A stretch of 64,000 bases of DNA. Source: Allium sativum (lineage: Eukaryota; Streptophyta; Magnoliopsida; Asparagales; Amaryllidaceae). Shown here one piece after another: positions 9,547 through 19,442 of this stretch. A program made the position numbers and the translations under genes. The notes under the pieces are model-generated. The model was not told the origin of the DNA, did no database searches, and was given only the letters and a program-made list of their open reading frames with translations. How positions within the stretch are numbered: position 1 is the stretch's first letter; the number at the start of each line of letters is the position of its first letter. The stretch spans positions 483,537,514 through 483,601,513 of the forward strand of contig CM060925.1 in assembly GCA_030737875.1 (NCBI GenBank), written 5' to 3'.

Positions 9547-11374
9547 TCGACTGTACCGGGATCATTGAAAATTTTCAATTATCACTAATTCTAAATAATA
9601 ACATAGTCCAAATTCTATCACAAATATTTCCACTGTTTATTCAGAAAGTTAAAAAAAAACTAACTCTCCACATTAATAAAAAAAACATGATGGATGGCTG
9701 AATAATGGTAGATAAAGAAGATGGTCGTGAAATAATCGCCAATTCAAAGATATTATAATAATTATTCAACCATCATGAAAATCTAAATAAAATCTCCTCT
9801 TTTTGTGAAATATACTGCAGTCACAATTCATCACAATTTTAAAATCTAATAATAATGTGGATGAATCATAAATACAGTTCAATTTGGATATTGATTTCAA
9901 TTTCTGAATGAATAAAAAATAAATAATTTCAAAATTGAAAATCAATTACAAAAGGAATTTATAGAGATATATACAAGACAAATATATATACATATATATA
10001 TATATATAGGACGATAATAAGATCAAATAAAAAAAATTCAGCACTTCCTAATCTGATACCACTTATTGTCTCTGCAAACGAGGATTTTAATACCACCCTA
10101 GTGGTTATCAAAGATATCTCAGACAACGGTATCCAATCACAAAATACAAGTAATTAAATTAAATAATTCAGATCCGTTTTTCAGTGTAGCAAGACAAATT
10201 CAGAAAAAAATCACAAGAAGGTTTTTAGAAAATTTTCAACATGCCCAATAGGTCAAATCATGAATCAGTTCAGACTATCAGAGCAGCAAGACAATATTTA
10301 CCAAAACAAGCAATCTTTAAAAAACATTTGCAAAAATGATTTCTTTTATCAGAGCATGGTAAACAATTTTGATCAAAACAAGCAGTTTCAAAATCTTTTC
10401 CAGAAGTGGTTCCTTTTAGCGGACAAAAAATTAATCAAGGCAAGCAGTTACCAAGAATTTTTACAAATCAATATCAAGGCAGCACAAAAATCATTTTCAA
10501 AGTGGGCTTGTTAAGAGAAGATGTTTCACAGATATTTCAGAATGTTACAAAAGGTTGTTCATGACCCAGGATTTAAAAATACCGTTTATTTTAAATCATT
10601 TGAAGGAATACGAAAATATCAGGATTTAACGAATCAATCACAACAAATTATAAATTTTTGATTCAAGATATGTGTGAGATTTAATAAATCAATAATTTCA
10701 AATAATTTTAAACAAACATATATTCAAATAAAAAAATCTTGAAATAGCAGTGAGATTTAGGACCACATTTTCAAAAAGAATTTTTCAACAATTTTTTTTT
10801 ACAGTCACATAAGAAATTTTAGATCATTTACATCAAGCTTGAGAGATATTCATGATCCAAAAAAAATTATTTGAAATCACTTGAATCAATGTCGAGTTTT
10901 GAGATATAATGAATCAACCACACAAGATTGATAATTTTAAATTTAAGAGGTGTGTGATATTCAAAATATCAAGAGTTTCATATGATTTCAAACAAACAAA
11001 TTTTCAAACCTAATTATCATGAATAAAGGTGGATTTCAAGATGTATCACTGTAATTCAAGATAATTCAAAAATTCCAAGGCAATCTGAAAATCAATGAAA
11101 TTATCACAACTGATAAATATTGGTGTGTTGTACTGAGTATATTATTTCAAGCTTTTCTAAAATGAATTTGTGAAAATTCAAAATAGCAGTGGTGTGTGAA
11201 ATTCCATTAAACTTTCAGATCTTCAAAATTTTAAAATTCAAATTAAAAGTGTTCAAGATATGACAAGAATACATCAACACTGTTATGAATTCAGAAATCA
11301 GAAAATAAATTTCAAAATAATTGCAGATATTTACATATTTAAATTCAAGATCTAGAAAAGATTAAAACATCAGA
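9547..11374. other. AT-rich, low-complexity sequence between E1 and the TRIM
   Basis: I recognise no gene. The region is rich in TTTCAAA-type words. Diverged repeats occur (compare 10640-10740 with 10930-11010, and four AAAACAAGCA-type units in 10300-10470), and an inverted repeat near 9687-9779 has ends catgatgg and ccatcatg. The 84-codon frame at 10260-10514 is built from these repeats. A PBS-like string on the minus strand at 10052-10062 hints at another eroded element. Confidence 0.4.
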
Positions 11375-11379
11375 GTTCT
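11375..11379. repeat. Target-site duplication of the TRIM, left copy
   Basis: The bases gttct precede the TRIM and recur at 12079-12083. Confidence 0.9.
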
Positions 11380-12078
11380 TGTAACAACCCGCACCTCCGT
11401 TCACGCAAGATATCGTCCCCAACTTAGCCACCATATAGGTGTGGGGTTTTGTTCCTCAAAAGGCCTCGGCTAAGTTTCGAGATCCACCAACACATGGCGT
11501 TGCCACACAGACTGAGCCAACCTCCCTACTAACACCGATATTGTCCCTACTTTGATACCTCTCAGGTGTAGGATTTTCCATCACTAGGCCTCGACGCTAG
11601 TAAGAGATGGGCTCTACTATGTAACTACCCACTGCACATAGGCTTCCACGATGTGGGACTTAGGGGTGTTACATTCTCCCTTCCTACAGAGCCCAACGTC
11701 CTTGTTGGCTCACAAACACCTCACCCAGACGCTATGGTTCACACATAAGCCACAATTCCGGTTGGGTATTGGCTCTTATACCACTGTAACAACCTGCGCC
11801 TCCATTCACGCAAGATATTGTCCCCAACTAAGCCACCGTATAGGTGTGGGGTTTTGTTCCTCAAAAGGCCTCGGCTAAGTTTCGAGATCCGCCAACACAT
11901 GGCGTTGCCACACAGACTGAGCCAACCTCCCTACTAACACCGATATTGTCCCTACTTTTCCACCTCTCAGATGTAGGGTTTTCCATCACTAGGCTTCGGT
12001 GTTAGTAAGAGACGGGATCTACTATATAAGTACCCACTGCACACAGGCTTCCACGATGAGGGACGTAGGGGTGTTACA
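11380..12078 (-). mobile_element. TRIM: terminal-repeat retrotransposon in miniature (699 bp)
   Basis: Two 294-bp LTRs (11380-11673 and 11785-12078) begin TGTAACAACC and end GGGGTGTTACA. They flank only 111 bp (11674-11784). On the minus strand that spacer starts with a PBS-like TGGTATAAGAGCC (reverse complement at 11771-11783) and ends with a purine tract GGAAGGGAGAA (complement of 11674-11684). A perfect 5-bp TSD, gttct, flanks it. No coding capacity exists; TRIMs depend on other elements. Each LTR also holds an internal diverged duplication around AGGTGTGGGGTTTTGTTCC and AGGTGTAGGATTTTCC. Confidence 0.92.
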
Positions 12079-12083
12079 GTTCT
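12079..12083. repeat. Target-site duplication of the TRIM, right copy
   Basis: The bases gttct match 11375-11379. Confidence 0.9.
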
Positions 12084-12462
12084 ATTTAAATGAATCGAAT
12101 TTCCAGAAAAATATGAATTCTACAATTTGAAGTTATTAAAAATCAAGAAGAAAGACAATAATATATGGCAGTGATAAATCAAAACAGCGGAGATAAAAAT
12201 AAACAGGAGGGATAGAAGGAGGAATAAACAAAAAGAAAAGAATATTTATAAAGATGAGTTCAGAGATCATACCTGAGATCGATGTAAACTAGAATCTCAG
12301 ACTCAACATACTTGGCTAAGGAACTATGAATGATATAGAAATATAGAATAACTTGAAATCAATCTCTTTTTGGCACAACAGTTCCTCAGCCTTCTCAAGT
12401 ACCTAAAAGTTTAGGGGATCGAGTGGTCTAACAAAATTTGTAAAACCCCACACAACTGTATT
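12084..12462. other. Sequence between TRIM and Copia gag remnant
   Basis: This AT-rich stretch has no recognisable frame. It probably belongs to the same decayed Copia unit, lying downstream of its gag on the minus strand. Confidence 0.35.
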
Positions 12463-12556
12463 CATTTATTCTGGTACCCAAACATGTTTATACAGCAACC
12501 CATTTGAATTTACCTTTGTACCCTTAGGAATCCAAATCTGTCTGAATTTAACAAAG

Positions 12557-12579
12557 TTTATTTTATTTCCTGTTGGGCT
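12557..12579. repeat. Target-site duplication of the SINE, left copy
   Basis: A 23-bp stretch rich in T and ending GTTGGGCT recurs at 12795-12817 with a single difference (22 of 23). Such long duplications are typical of LINE-driven insertion. Confidence 0.85.
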
Positions 12580-12794
12580 AAGGTGGTGCCTGGCGCAACG
12601 GTAAGGTTACCCGACTGGTAATCTGGAGCGCACAGGTTCGAGCCCCGGCCTCTTCACATAATGTGAGGGAAAGGCTGCGCGCGCTAATCGACCACCCCCA
12701 GAGCCCAAAAAGCCGTGAATAGTACCAGGATGGGAGACTGACCTGGGAAGTCCTCGCGCTTGAGTACTGGAGCCTTTGGCACTGGGTATCCACC
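12580..12794 (+). mobile_element. SINE with tRNA-like head and 5S rRNA-like body (215 bp)
   Basis: A pol III A box, TGGCGCAACGGTAAG (12591-12605), and B box, GGTTCGAGCCC (12635-12645), are about 30 bases apart, as in tRNA-derived SINEs. Downstream, 12717-12765 resembles the 3' half of plant 5S rRNA: GGATGGG, then CCTGGGAAGTCCTCG. The 23-bp duplications at both ends show it inserted as a unit. It ends in CCACC with no obvious A-tail, although the right duplication begins T-rich. It sits inside the Copia gag remnant and is therefore younger than it. Confidence 0.8.
12717..12765 (+). other. 5S rRNA-like segment inside the SINE
   Basis: The words AATAGTACCAGGATGGG and CCTGGGAAGTCCTCG follow the plant 5S order AGTAGTACTAGGATGGG...CCTGGGAAGTCCTCG. 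The upstream stretch from 12685 may be a more eroded 5S 5' half (CTAAT, CCCC, AAGCCGTG). The usual 5S A box and intermediate element are not intact, so this is not a working 5S gene. Confidence 0.65.
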
Positions 12795-14112
12795 TTTATT
12801 TTATTTCCTTTTGGGCTCCAAGATTGTTTAAATGGTTCGTTCTAAAACAATTTCACATCACGTTTGTGATTCTAAAATCTTTTAGAGATTAAATTTTCAA
12901 AACAACCCTTCTTGAAACAGTTTGAAAGATTTTTAAAATAACAAGAGTTCAAATTTTCAAAATCATTTCTTTTCCCAAAACCAAGACCACTTTTGTTTCC
13001 AGATGAAAATTGATTTTTCAACGACATATTCAGAGATTTTTCACCGTTAGAAAATTTAGCCAATGTTGATTCAAGTTGTTGAATTTTAAATTTAAGATCA
13101 CCATTTTCTTCCATTAAATCTAAACAACGGTTTTAGTGATCTTAATCTTTTCAAAATCAGTTTCCAAAACCAAATTTTCATTTCAAGAAATTTAATTCTG
13201 CCATGGGATTCCGAGATTTCAAATTCATTTTTTTTTTCAAACTAAAAATTCTTCGATTTTTCAATCTCATTTTCAAGTTCTTTCAAAATCAAATCACTTT
13301 TCACTAAATTTTTATTTTCAGCAATCCAAGTTTGGAATTTACAGCAATCTTAAAAATTTCAAATTCCTTGTGCAGACAATTATTCGAACTTGATAACTCA
13401 ATCTTGTTCTCTTTTAAGATCATAATTTCATTTTCAAACTTTTGAATATTGTTATTGAGATGAACAAGATTGGTTTCCAATTTCAAACAATTTTTGCAAT
13501 CTGAATTTGAAGAGTTTTTAAAATATTCAAGTTGTGATTCCAAATCATTAATTTTGCTGGTCAACTCAGAATTCTTAGATTTCAGAGATTTTTTTTTAGA
13601 TTGGAGTTTATCAACAGATTTAGTCAAATCAACGCACATATAAACTAAGTCTTCATAAGAGAAATTTTCTGTTTCACCTTCTGTTCATTCTCCATCTTCT
13701 GATGTACTTGAATTCTCATCAGTTTCTCCTTTTAAGCATAGATCTGAATCTGAGTTGATATTCTGGGATTTTGAGCAGGTGCTGTCCATACCATACAACA
13801 AGTCGAGAGTTTTCCAAATATCTTGCGTAGTAAAACAACGAGAGATGAGTTTAAGCTGATTATTACTGAAATAAGAATACAAAATATGCATAACACGAGC
13901 ATTGACAACTTTATTTTTCTTATCTAGCATATCTCCCAAATTTTAAATAATATTCCAATATTCAAAAATTACAGACTTTAAATAGATTTCAATTTTCGAT
14001 TTCCTAATTAAAAAATCTGTCCCATTGAAAATAATTGGAATATCGCTAGACTGACTCTCACTACACTAACAACTAGGGAACACCATGACTCTGGAGTTAA
14101 ACAGAAAACCTC

Positions 14113-14124
14113 GCTCTGATACCA
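14113..14124 (-). other. Copia-type element primer-binding site
   Basis: The complement reads TGGTATCAGAGC two bases inside the LTR that starts at 14127, and the gag remnant begins about 50 bases further in. The spacing is normal for a Copia element on the minus strand. Confidence 0.8.
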
Positions 14125-14126
14125 CT

Positions 14127-14539
14127 TGTTGGATCTAGATTAACCCTAGAGGGGGGTGAATAGGGTTTATTGAAAATTAAGCGAGATATTAAAAATATCA
14201 GATCACAGAATGTAGTAGAAAATAAATGCAGAAAGGTAAATGACACTAGTACACCCAGCTTGGGCAAAATCCTGCCTACTGCTACATTCTTAAGGTTTCT
14301 ACTATGTAATAGAACAGATCCCACTTACAAGGCCACGTAAACTCGCGAACCCCTCGCTCATATTCTAATCATTCGCTCAAAACCCTAGACTGATCCAATC
14401 CCCTAGATCAGATTTCCCCTAGTTTTACAAACTCTAGTTAACTGTCTAGTTTTACACATTAAACTTGGAAGCCACCTAGATTTTACAGACTTTAGAAACT
14501 GTCAGTTAAACCCCTAACTGAAACCCCTATAATTTTACA
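14127..14539 (-). repeat. 5' LTR of the Copia-type element (413 bp)
   Basis: It begins TGTTGGATCTAGATTAACCC, continues into CTAGAGGGGGGTGAATAGGG and ends TTTTACA. The ends and the adjacent PBS define it. The partner LTR is not present in the window, so this element is incomplete. It abuts the broken 5' LTR of E3 at 14540-14541. Confidence 0.7.
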
Positions 14540-14540
14540 G

Positions 14541-14941
14541 GCATGGTTTTTTGTATGTATTTGATATGACATTAACTATTATATTTAGTGTTCTATTGAA
14601 ATTAATTTACTTGAACTATGATTTAATCCTGACTCGAGTGTTTTATGTTTTTACATGGAACGCTCGGGTCAGACCCGAGCATTACAAATTTAAAGATTAC
14701 AGCTTATGATTCGAAGACTGGCAAAGCTGGGGATTCCAAAGACGACGTAATCTGAAGATTTAAAAAAACAGTTAATATTTTAGTGCATTCAAATGATATT
14801 TTAATTCCGCTATATAGAAAATTTCTTGTATCAAAATTCTCATTGATAAATAAAAATTTTATTTCGCTTTTCAATATTGTGTTTCTATTTATTCTATGTT
14901 TTCTGTGTTGATTCCATTTTAAACTTGGTAAGCTAAATAAC
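14541..14941 (+). repeat. E3 5' LTR remnant, left part
   Basis: It matches 33458-33860 (roughly 90 percent by eye), the end portion of the E3 3' LTR. Homology starts abruptly at GCATGG next to the Copia-type LTR, so the first 3.7 kb of the E3 5' LTR is missing. The rest of this LTR is at 25817-25973, across the E2 insertion. Confidence 0.85.
14857..14941. repeat. 85-bp duplication flanking E2, left copy
   Basis: This stretch of the E3 LTR is repeated without a mismatch at 25817-25901, immediately beyond the other end of E2. Normal integration would give 5 bp. Confidence 0.92.
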
Positions 14942-15284
14942 TGTAACACCCCGCCTCCGCTAGGGTCACTCGCAAAGGAATGCACTAGCTTTAGAGGGGC
15001 ATTATTGGTAAACATGCACAAAAATATCACAAGACAGAACATATGAAATAGCGGAAGTAAAATCAAACTTTCATAACATGAATAAATAAGGTCTAAAGCC
15101 TTTTACATCAGAGTACATCAAAACCTGTCTTGCAATAGTAAAGAAGCATAAAGACATTTTCATAAATTATTCCCCAAGTAAAAACAGTAAAGTAGCCATT
15201 AGCCAAGAAAAGTCCAAGCCATCCATGATGACCTTCAAGCAGAAGAAGTCTGAACTAAACAACAGTATTTCCTCCCTGTAACCT

Positions 15285-15302
15285 GGGGGGGGGGGGGGGG
15301 AA
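15285..15302 (-). other. C-run plus AG block in E2 LTR (candidate 3' splice site)
   Basis: Read on the minus strand, TTTCGCCTC...CTTCTG leads into a C-run of about 15 and then AGGTTACAGGGAGG. This aligns with the E1 block at 3550-3600. The 5' LTR copy (near 21731) has a shorter run of about 10. Confidence 0.4.
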
Positions 15303-16799
15303 CAGAAGAAAAGAGGCGAAACAAAACGGGTCAGTCAAAAAGACTGAGTAAGCCCTATCTACTATTAGCATAAAAACTAGTAAAGTTAACCGACATGAGA
15401 AACTGAGATGAACATAAGCATGATAACAAGATAGATAAGCTAAATCAAAATAACAGGATGAACTACTGAACTCAGATAAACTAAGGTGTCATGATAAATT
15501 ACGATGTCAAGATAAAACAAGGTATCACATCGTCAGGTTTCTATCAAGTATAATATCCCCAAGATATCTGTCACGTATAACGCCCCGTGATATCTATCCT
15601 GTATTTTAGCTCTGCACCTACCGTACTAGTATCCCCACCGTGTCATGTGTTAACCAAGAATGATCCTCACTCAAAAGTCATGTAATGGTCCATGTCAACC
15701 TAATATATCGCATATATAGGTTACTCAAATTGTATGTTTTATTCCATGTAAATGTTCAGTCCCTTGCCGTAGACCATACGGGCTTTCCCATGAGATTCTA
15801 CATTACTTTAACATAGTTCCATGATCCTTAAGATCGGTTTGGACTGTTACCCTAAACCTAGCTAGGGTCTTCCAACATGAATTATCGTTTGTACAACTAG
15901 GACTTATGCTACCTAGGGCCACTAGGGATTACGCTTACCTATTGCACGTTTTCGTATCTCGGTTTTGGTTCAACCACCCAGGGCCACTGGGATTTACGCT
16001 AACCGTCAACCGCGCCCTTTTTCCCACGCATTCATCGTGAATCGTTTTCCATGACTGTATGCACATGTATCACATCGTGCCATCCGAGTCCTGTCACAGG
16101 GCAGATCGAGAAATACAGGACTCGGTCGGGAGCTTTCGATTTATCTGCCGATGCAGATGCTAAGGTCTGTTTTTCTATACGTGGCTATGGTCCCACGCGA
16201 CCCCTCCCTCAACTAGTGAAAGACAAGACATGATAAATCCTGTATGAGAACACACTACTGGCCAACCCACAATCCTAGCCTTACCGCAACCATAATTAGA
16301 TAGCAATTATGGTCTATTGGGTGTTCTCTGCCTTTCCGTACGTACACGCTTGACCAAAGATGGTAGGTAGCCTGACGAAATGCTATCTAGGGTACGACCG
16401 TGTATCGTCGACTATCCCCTATCCATCCCCGTCTTTAGGTCGCTCGTATAGCAACCAAGGCATACTCTTGGTTCTTCTAACGCAGACCTTAACCTCTCAT
16501 GAGCCTAGTATAATCACCTGGCAGCTCATAGAGGGATACCAAGAATATCCTCACATTCCCCGAAGCCGCTGCTTCGTTACCCAGTTCGCTGGAGCCTTTA
16601 TCTAAATCAGATACTTGCTCCTACTCGTATACTTAAACGATGACCTACCGTATCAGGTTACTCATCTATCTATGAACTGGTCTAAATTTCCTTGACTAGG
16701 AATCATTACTTAGTTATTCTTCAACTAAGGTTTACCACTTAGCATTGTTCCCGTTATCCTTGTTAACTACGGTTATCCACCTAATCCTCAGAACTAGGG

Positions 16800-17570
16800 T
16801 TTACATAATGGATTAAGTGTCACTTAAGTTCATGACTTAACCCGTCTACAAATCCTGTCAAAATTGGCTAAGTATCCAAGTTCAAGGCTTAACCCTACAA
16901 ACCATGCTCAAGTTGGTTAAGTATATTAAGCAATTCACGACTTAACCTCGTCCGATTATCATTCTAGATTGGTTAAGTATATATTAACTTGACCCTATCA
17001 ATTTACTTAGTCAAATCGGTCAAGTGTATTCAAGCGATTCGTGACTTAGCCTTATCATGTTTTCACGTTATATTGGTTAAGTATTGGTTAACTTAACCAC
17101 AATAAATTAACGAGTTAGATTGGATAAGTATAGGTCACTTAACCACATCAATTCATCATGTTTAGATTAGTTAAGTGTTTAACTTAACCCCATTAAACTA
17201 CCAAGTGGGATTAATTAAGTCTAGGCTAACTTAACCCCATCCGATTTCCATGTTTAGACTAGTTGAGTCTAATCTTAACCCCATTCGTTAACCGTATTTT
17301 TCGGTTAAGCGTCATTAAGAAAACTTACTTAACCTTACCAAGTTATCGCGTTGGATTGATTAAGTGTTGGTTAACTTAACCCCATCCACTAGTCATATAA
17401 AAATGGTTAAGTGTCATTAGGCAAATCAAGTTACTTAACCTACCCAACCTTGTCATGTTTTGTTAAGTATCATTAGCCTAATCAAATTACTTAACCCATT
17501 TGTCCATGTCATATTTGGTTAAGAGTCATTAATCCAATTAACTTAACACTATCATGTGGCATTAATTACT
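16800..17570. repeat. GGTTAAGT/ACTTAACC word repeats in E2 LTR
   Basis: About fifteen irregular units of 40-70 bp alternate GGTTAAGT with ACTTAACCCC, so neighbouring units are inverted and could pair. The matching array in the 5' LTR is at about 23240-23990. No coding potential is visible. Confidence 0.65.
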
Positions 17571-17592
17571 TAATGCGCCTTCACCTCTCACA

Positions 17593-17771
17593 TTAGACTT
17601 TGTTGTGGTTACTAGTTAAGCCGGTCGGTTCCGGGTAGCTTTACACCACAACTTGGTCTAACCTCGGGTTCAAGCACAACATGACCAACTTCTCACATTG
17701 GGTCCTATTGTTTGCAACTACTAGTTAGGCCGGTCGGTTCCGGGTAGTTTTGCGTTGCAAACTCAACCCAA
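17593..17771 (-). other. Duplicated two-stem hairpin module in E2 3' LTR
   Basis: In plus coordinates, copy B has an outer stem TTAGAC (17593-17598) with GTCTAA (17656-17661) and an inner stem GTTGTGGT (17602-17609) with ACCACAAC (17645-17652). Copy A has an outer stem TTGGGT (17698-17703) with ACCCAA (17766-17771) and an inner stem GTTTGCAAC (17710-17718) with GTTGCAAAC (17754-17762). Both loops keep the core complement CCGGTCGGTTCCGGGTAG. Order and loop match E1, while arm sequences differ in paired fashion. The second copy, in the 5' LTR, is at 24023-24201. Confidence 0.8.
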
Positions 17772-18814
17772 CCTCGAGTTGGCCACACTTATATTATCTA
17801 AGTGTCATGTCCATCATGTTTCCCAAAACATGTTACAAGTTTTCAAGCATTTGGGTAGACCTAACTTAATAGGTAAATTCCCAAAGGGTAGACCTAACTT
17901 AATAGGTAAATTCCCAAGCTTATGTTTTTATGCATACTTACATGTCAACTTTCATGTTATATTTCAAGTCATGTTTTCAAGTTGTATTTTCATGTCATTA
18001 GAAATTACCCATAACATAACCCAACGCTTTTAAACTCGCATATACGTTCGCGACAACGTAATGGATTAAAAGAAGAGACTTGGCAAAGGCATGACAAAAA
18101 TGGATATTAAGCCACAAGTTAATCATGGTGGCAAATGAGGCACAAATGTGTTCATTAACTTGCATGTTACATTCTTAAGCCTCAAAACATGCATAAACCC
18201 AAACTTGGCACATAAGCGAATCATGGTGACAAAAGATATGGAATGATGACTAGTAACTCGCATATATCATCATATAAGGGTTATGACTTCATATGCAAGT
18301 TGACATAAAGGTTATGAGGGTTCTCATGTTGCCTAATGCAACATTTCAACATAAAGGTTGTAGCTTTTAGCTCACAAGATCAAGATAATGACTTCATAAA
18401 CTTGCATGACATGATAGCATGTATCATACTCAATGATCAAACCCAAACTTGCAACATGAACATTTAACTTCATAGTTAATATCTAAGAGTAGGGAAAGGG
18501 CTTACATTGCTATGAAGGCACAAAAGATATGACAAAGCCCTTATGCAATCAAATAGACCCAAAATGCAAGCTCTAACATAAAAACCCTTGAGCCAAAATG
18601 ATCAAAACCCTTGCTTTATGATGCAAAGATAGAAACTTGACTTGAATGCAAGCTAATGACACTCATACAAGCTTGAAAACACTTGTATGCATGGAAAATC
18701 TCTCATAGAAACCTTTTAGAAATTTTATGAAGAGAGTGGAGGCCATGAGAGGTAAAATTTTGCCATAGTTTAGTTGCATGAATGAATAATGAGGATTTAG
18801 GATAGGTTAGGGTC

Positions 18815-18823
18815 TTATTTATA
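18815..18823 (-). promoter_or_regulatory. TATA-like box, E2 3' LTR
   Basis: The complement reads TATAAATAA; the equivalent in the 5' LTR is at 25245-25253. Assignment is by motif only. Confidence 0.45.
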
Positions 18824-19407
18824 GATTAGGCAAGTGTTTTAGGCCATAGGATTAAACCTAGATTCAATCCAAGCCCTCAAAGCATGTCTTGGGGAAGAAT
18901 TCAAGTATAGGAACCATCTAGGGACTTTAGATTAAAGATGAACCATGAGAACCATCCAAATGCAAAATCTGCATTTGAGCGAATCGGCCCACGGGTTGAC
19001 AGCCAAACACCCTGGATTAACCCCTAGTCGACCCAACGGGCTCGGGTCGACCTCAAAAATCAGCCGGTTCGGTTATTCCGCTCTCCCAATTCGCTGTTTT
19101 GAACATTTTTGCATATTTATTTATTTAATTTTCAATTATATATATATATATATCAATATATATATATTTCTCTGCGCAACCCATTTCACTTAATTAAGTA
19201 TACTTTAATTTGGGAATTTTTCGTGAAACTTCGCGAGGCCATATCTTGGTCATACGGACTCCGATTCTCGAAAACTCAGACTCTATTTCGCGTATTTTTC
19301 CGAGACGAACGCAATGGCTTAGCCCATTTTACTTGATTCAGAATTTAAAATTAAATTCTGCCTTAATTCTCGTCTTAACACGTTATCGAAAAATACGGGT
19401 TGTTACA

Positions 19408-19442
19408 TTCTCCCCACCTTTTAGGATTTCGTCCCCGAAATC
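19408..19442 (-). other. E2 polypurine tract and pre-PPT hairpin
   Basis: The complement of 19408-19420 is AAGGTGGGGAGAA, abutting the 3' LTR. The hairpin GATTTCG (19425-19431) and CGAAATC (19436-19442) has the same 7-bp arms as E1. Confidence 0.85.

Larger units (their letters stand above)
12463..14062 (-). pseudogene. Copia-type Gag remnant, broken and interrupted by a SINE
   Basis: Read on the minus strand, the pieces fall in the order of a plant Copia gag. An N-terminal FNGTDF...YLKS block (near 14040-13960) resembles the usual FDGxNF/W...E start. An IWKTLDLLYG block (13685-13939) resembles UBN2-type capsid. A long coiled coil (13304-13639) follows, then NKSGLGF (about 12960), which resembles the GLGY block of such Gags. 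Last come QIWIPKGTK and HVWVPE (about 12463-12556), resembling the QIWVPK repeats before pol. Stops and frameshifts break it, and the SINE at 12580-12794 interrupts it. No protease, integrase or RT follows to the left. Confidence 0.65.
14942..19407 (-). repeat. E2 3' LTR (4466 bp, complete)
   Basis: On the minus strand it begins TGTAACAACCCGTATTTTTC and ends GGCGGGGTGTTACA. A TATA-like TATAAATAA lies on the minus strand (complement of 18815-18823). In 16800-17560 the words GGTTAAGT and ACTTAACC recur on both strands, about every 40-70 bases. A G-run at 15287-15300 is the complement of the E1-like C-run. Short frames such as 16051-16233, 16360-16605, 17755-18033 and 18945-19193 recur in the other LTR and show no domain. 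Confidence 0.93.

Noticed and set aside
10052..10070. PBS-like TGGTATCAGA on the minus strand next to a possible LTR start TGTCTCTGC
   Set aside because: No partner LTR and no gag in the expected direction were seen, so it is only a hint of an eroded element.
10260..10514. 84-codon frame as a gene
   Set aside because: It consists of diverged short repeats (AAAACAAGCA type) and has no motif.
12591..12645. A tRNA gene
   Set aside because: A and B boxes are present, but no cloverleaf or acceptor stem is evident, and the unit is flanked by long duplications with a 5S-like tail, so it is a SINE.
12717..12765. A working 5S rRNA gene
   Set aside because: Only the 3' half is recognisable and the internal control region is not intact.
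16051..18033. Plus-strand frames of 60-92 codons in E2 LTR
   Set aside because: They recur in the other LTR, are antisense to the element and contain no motif.
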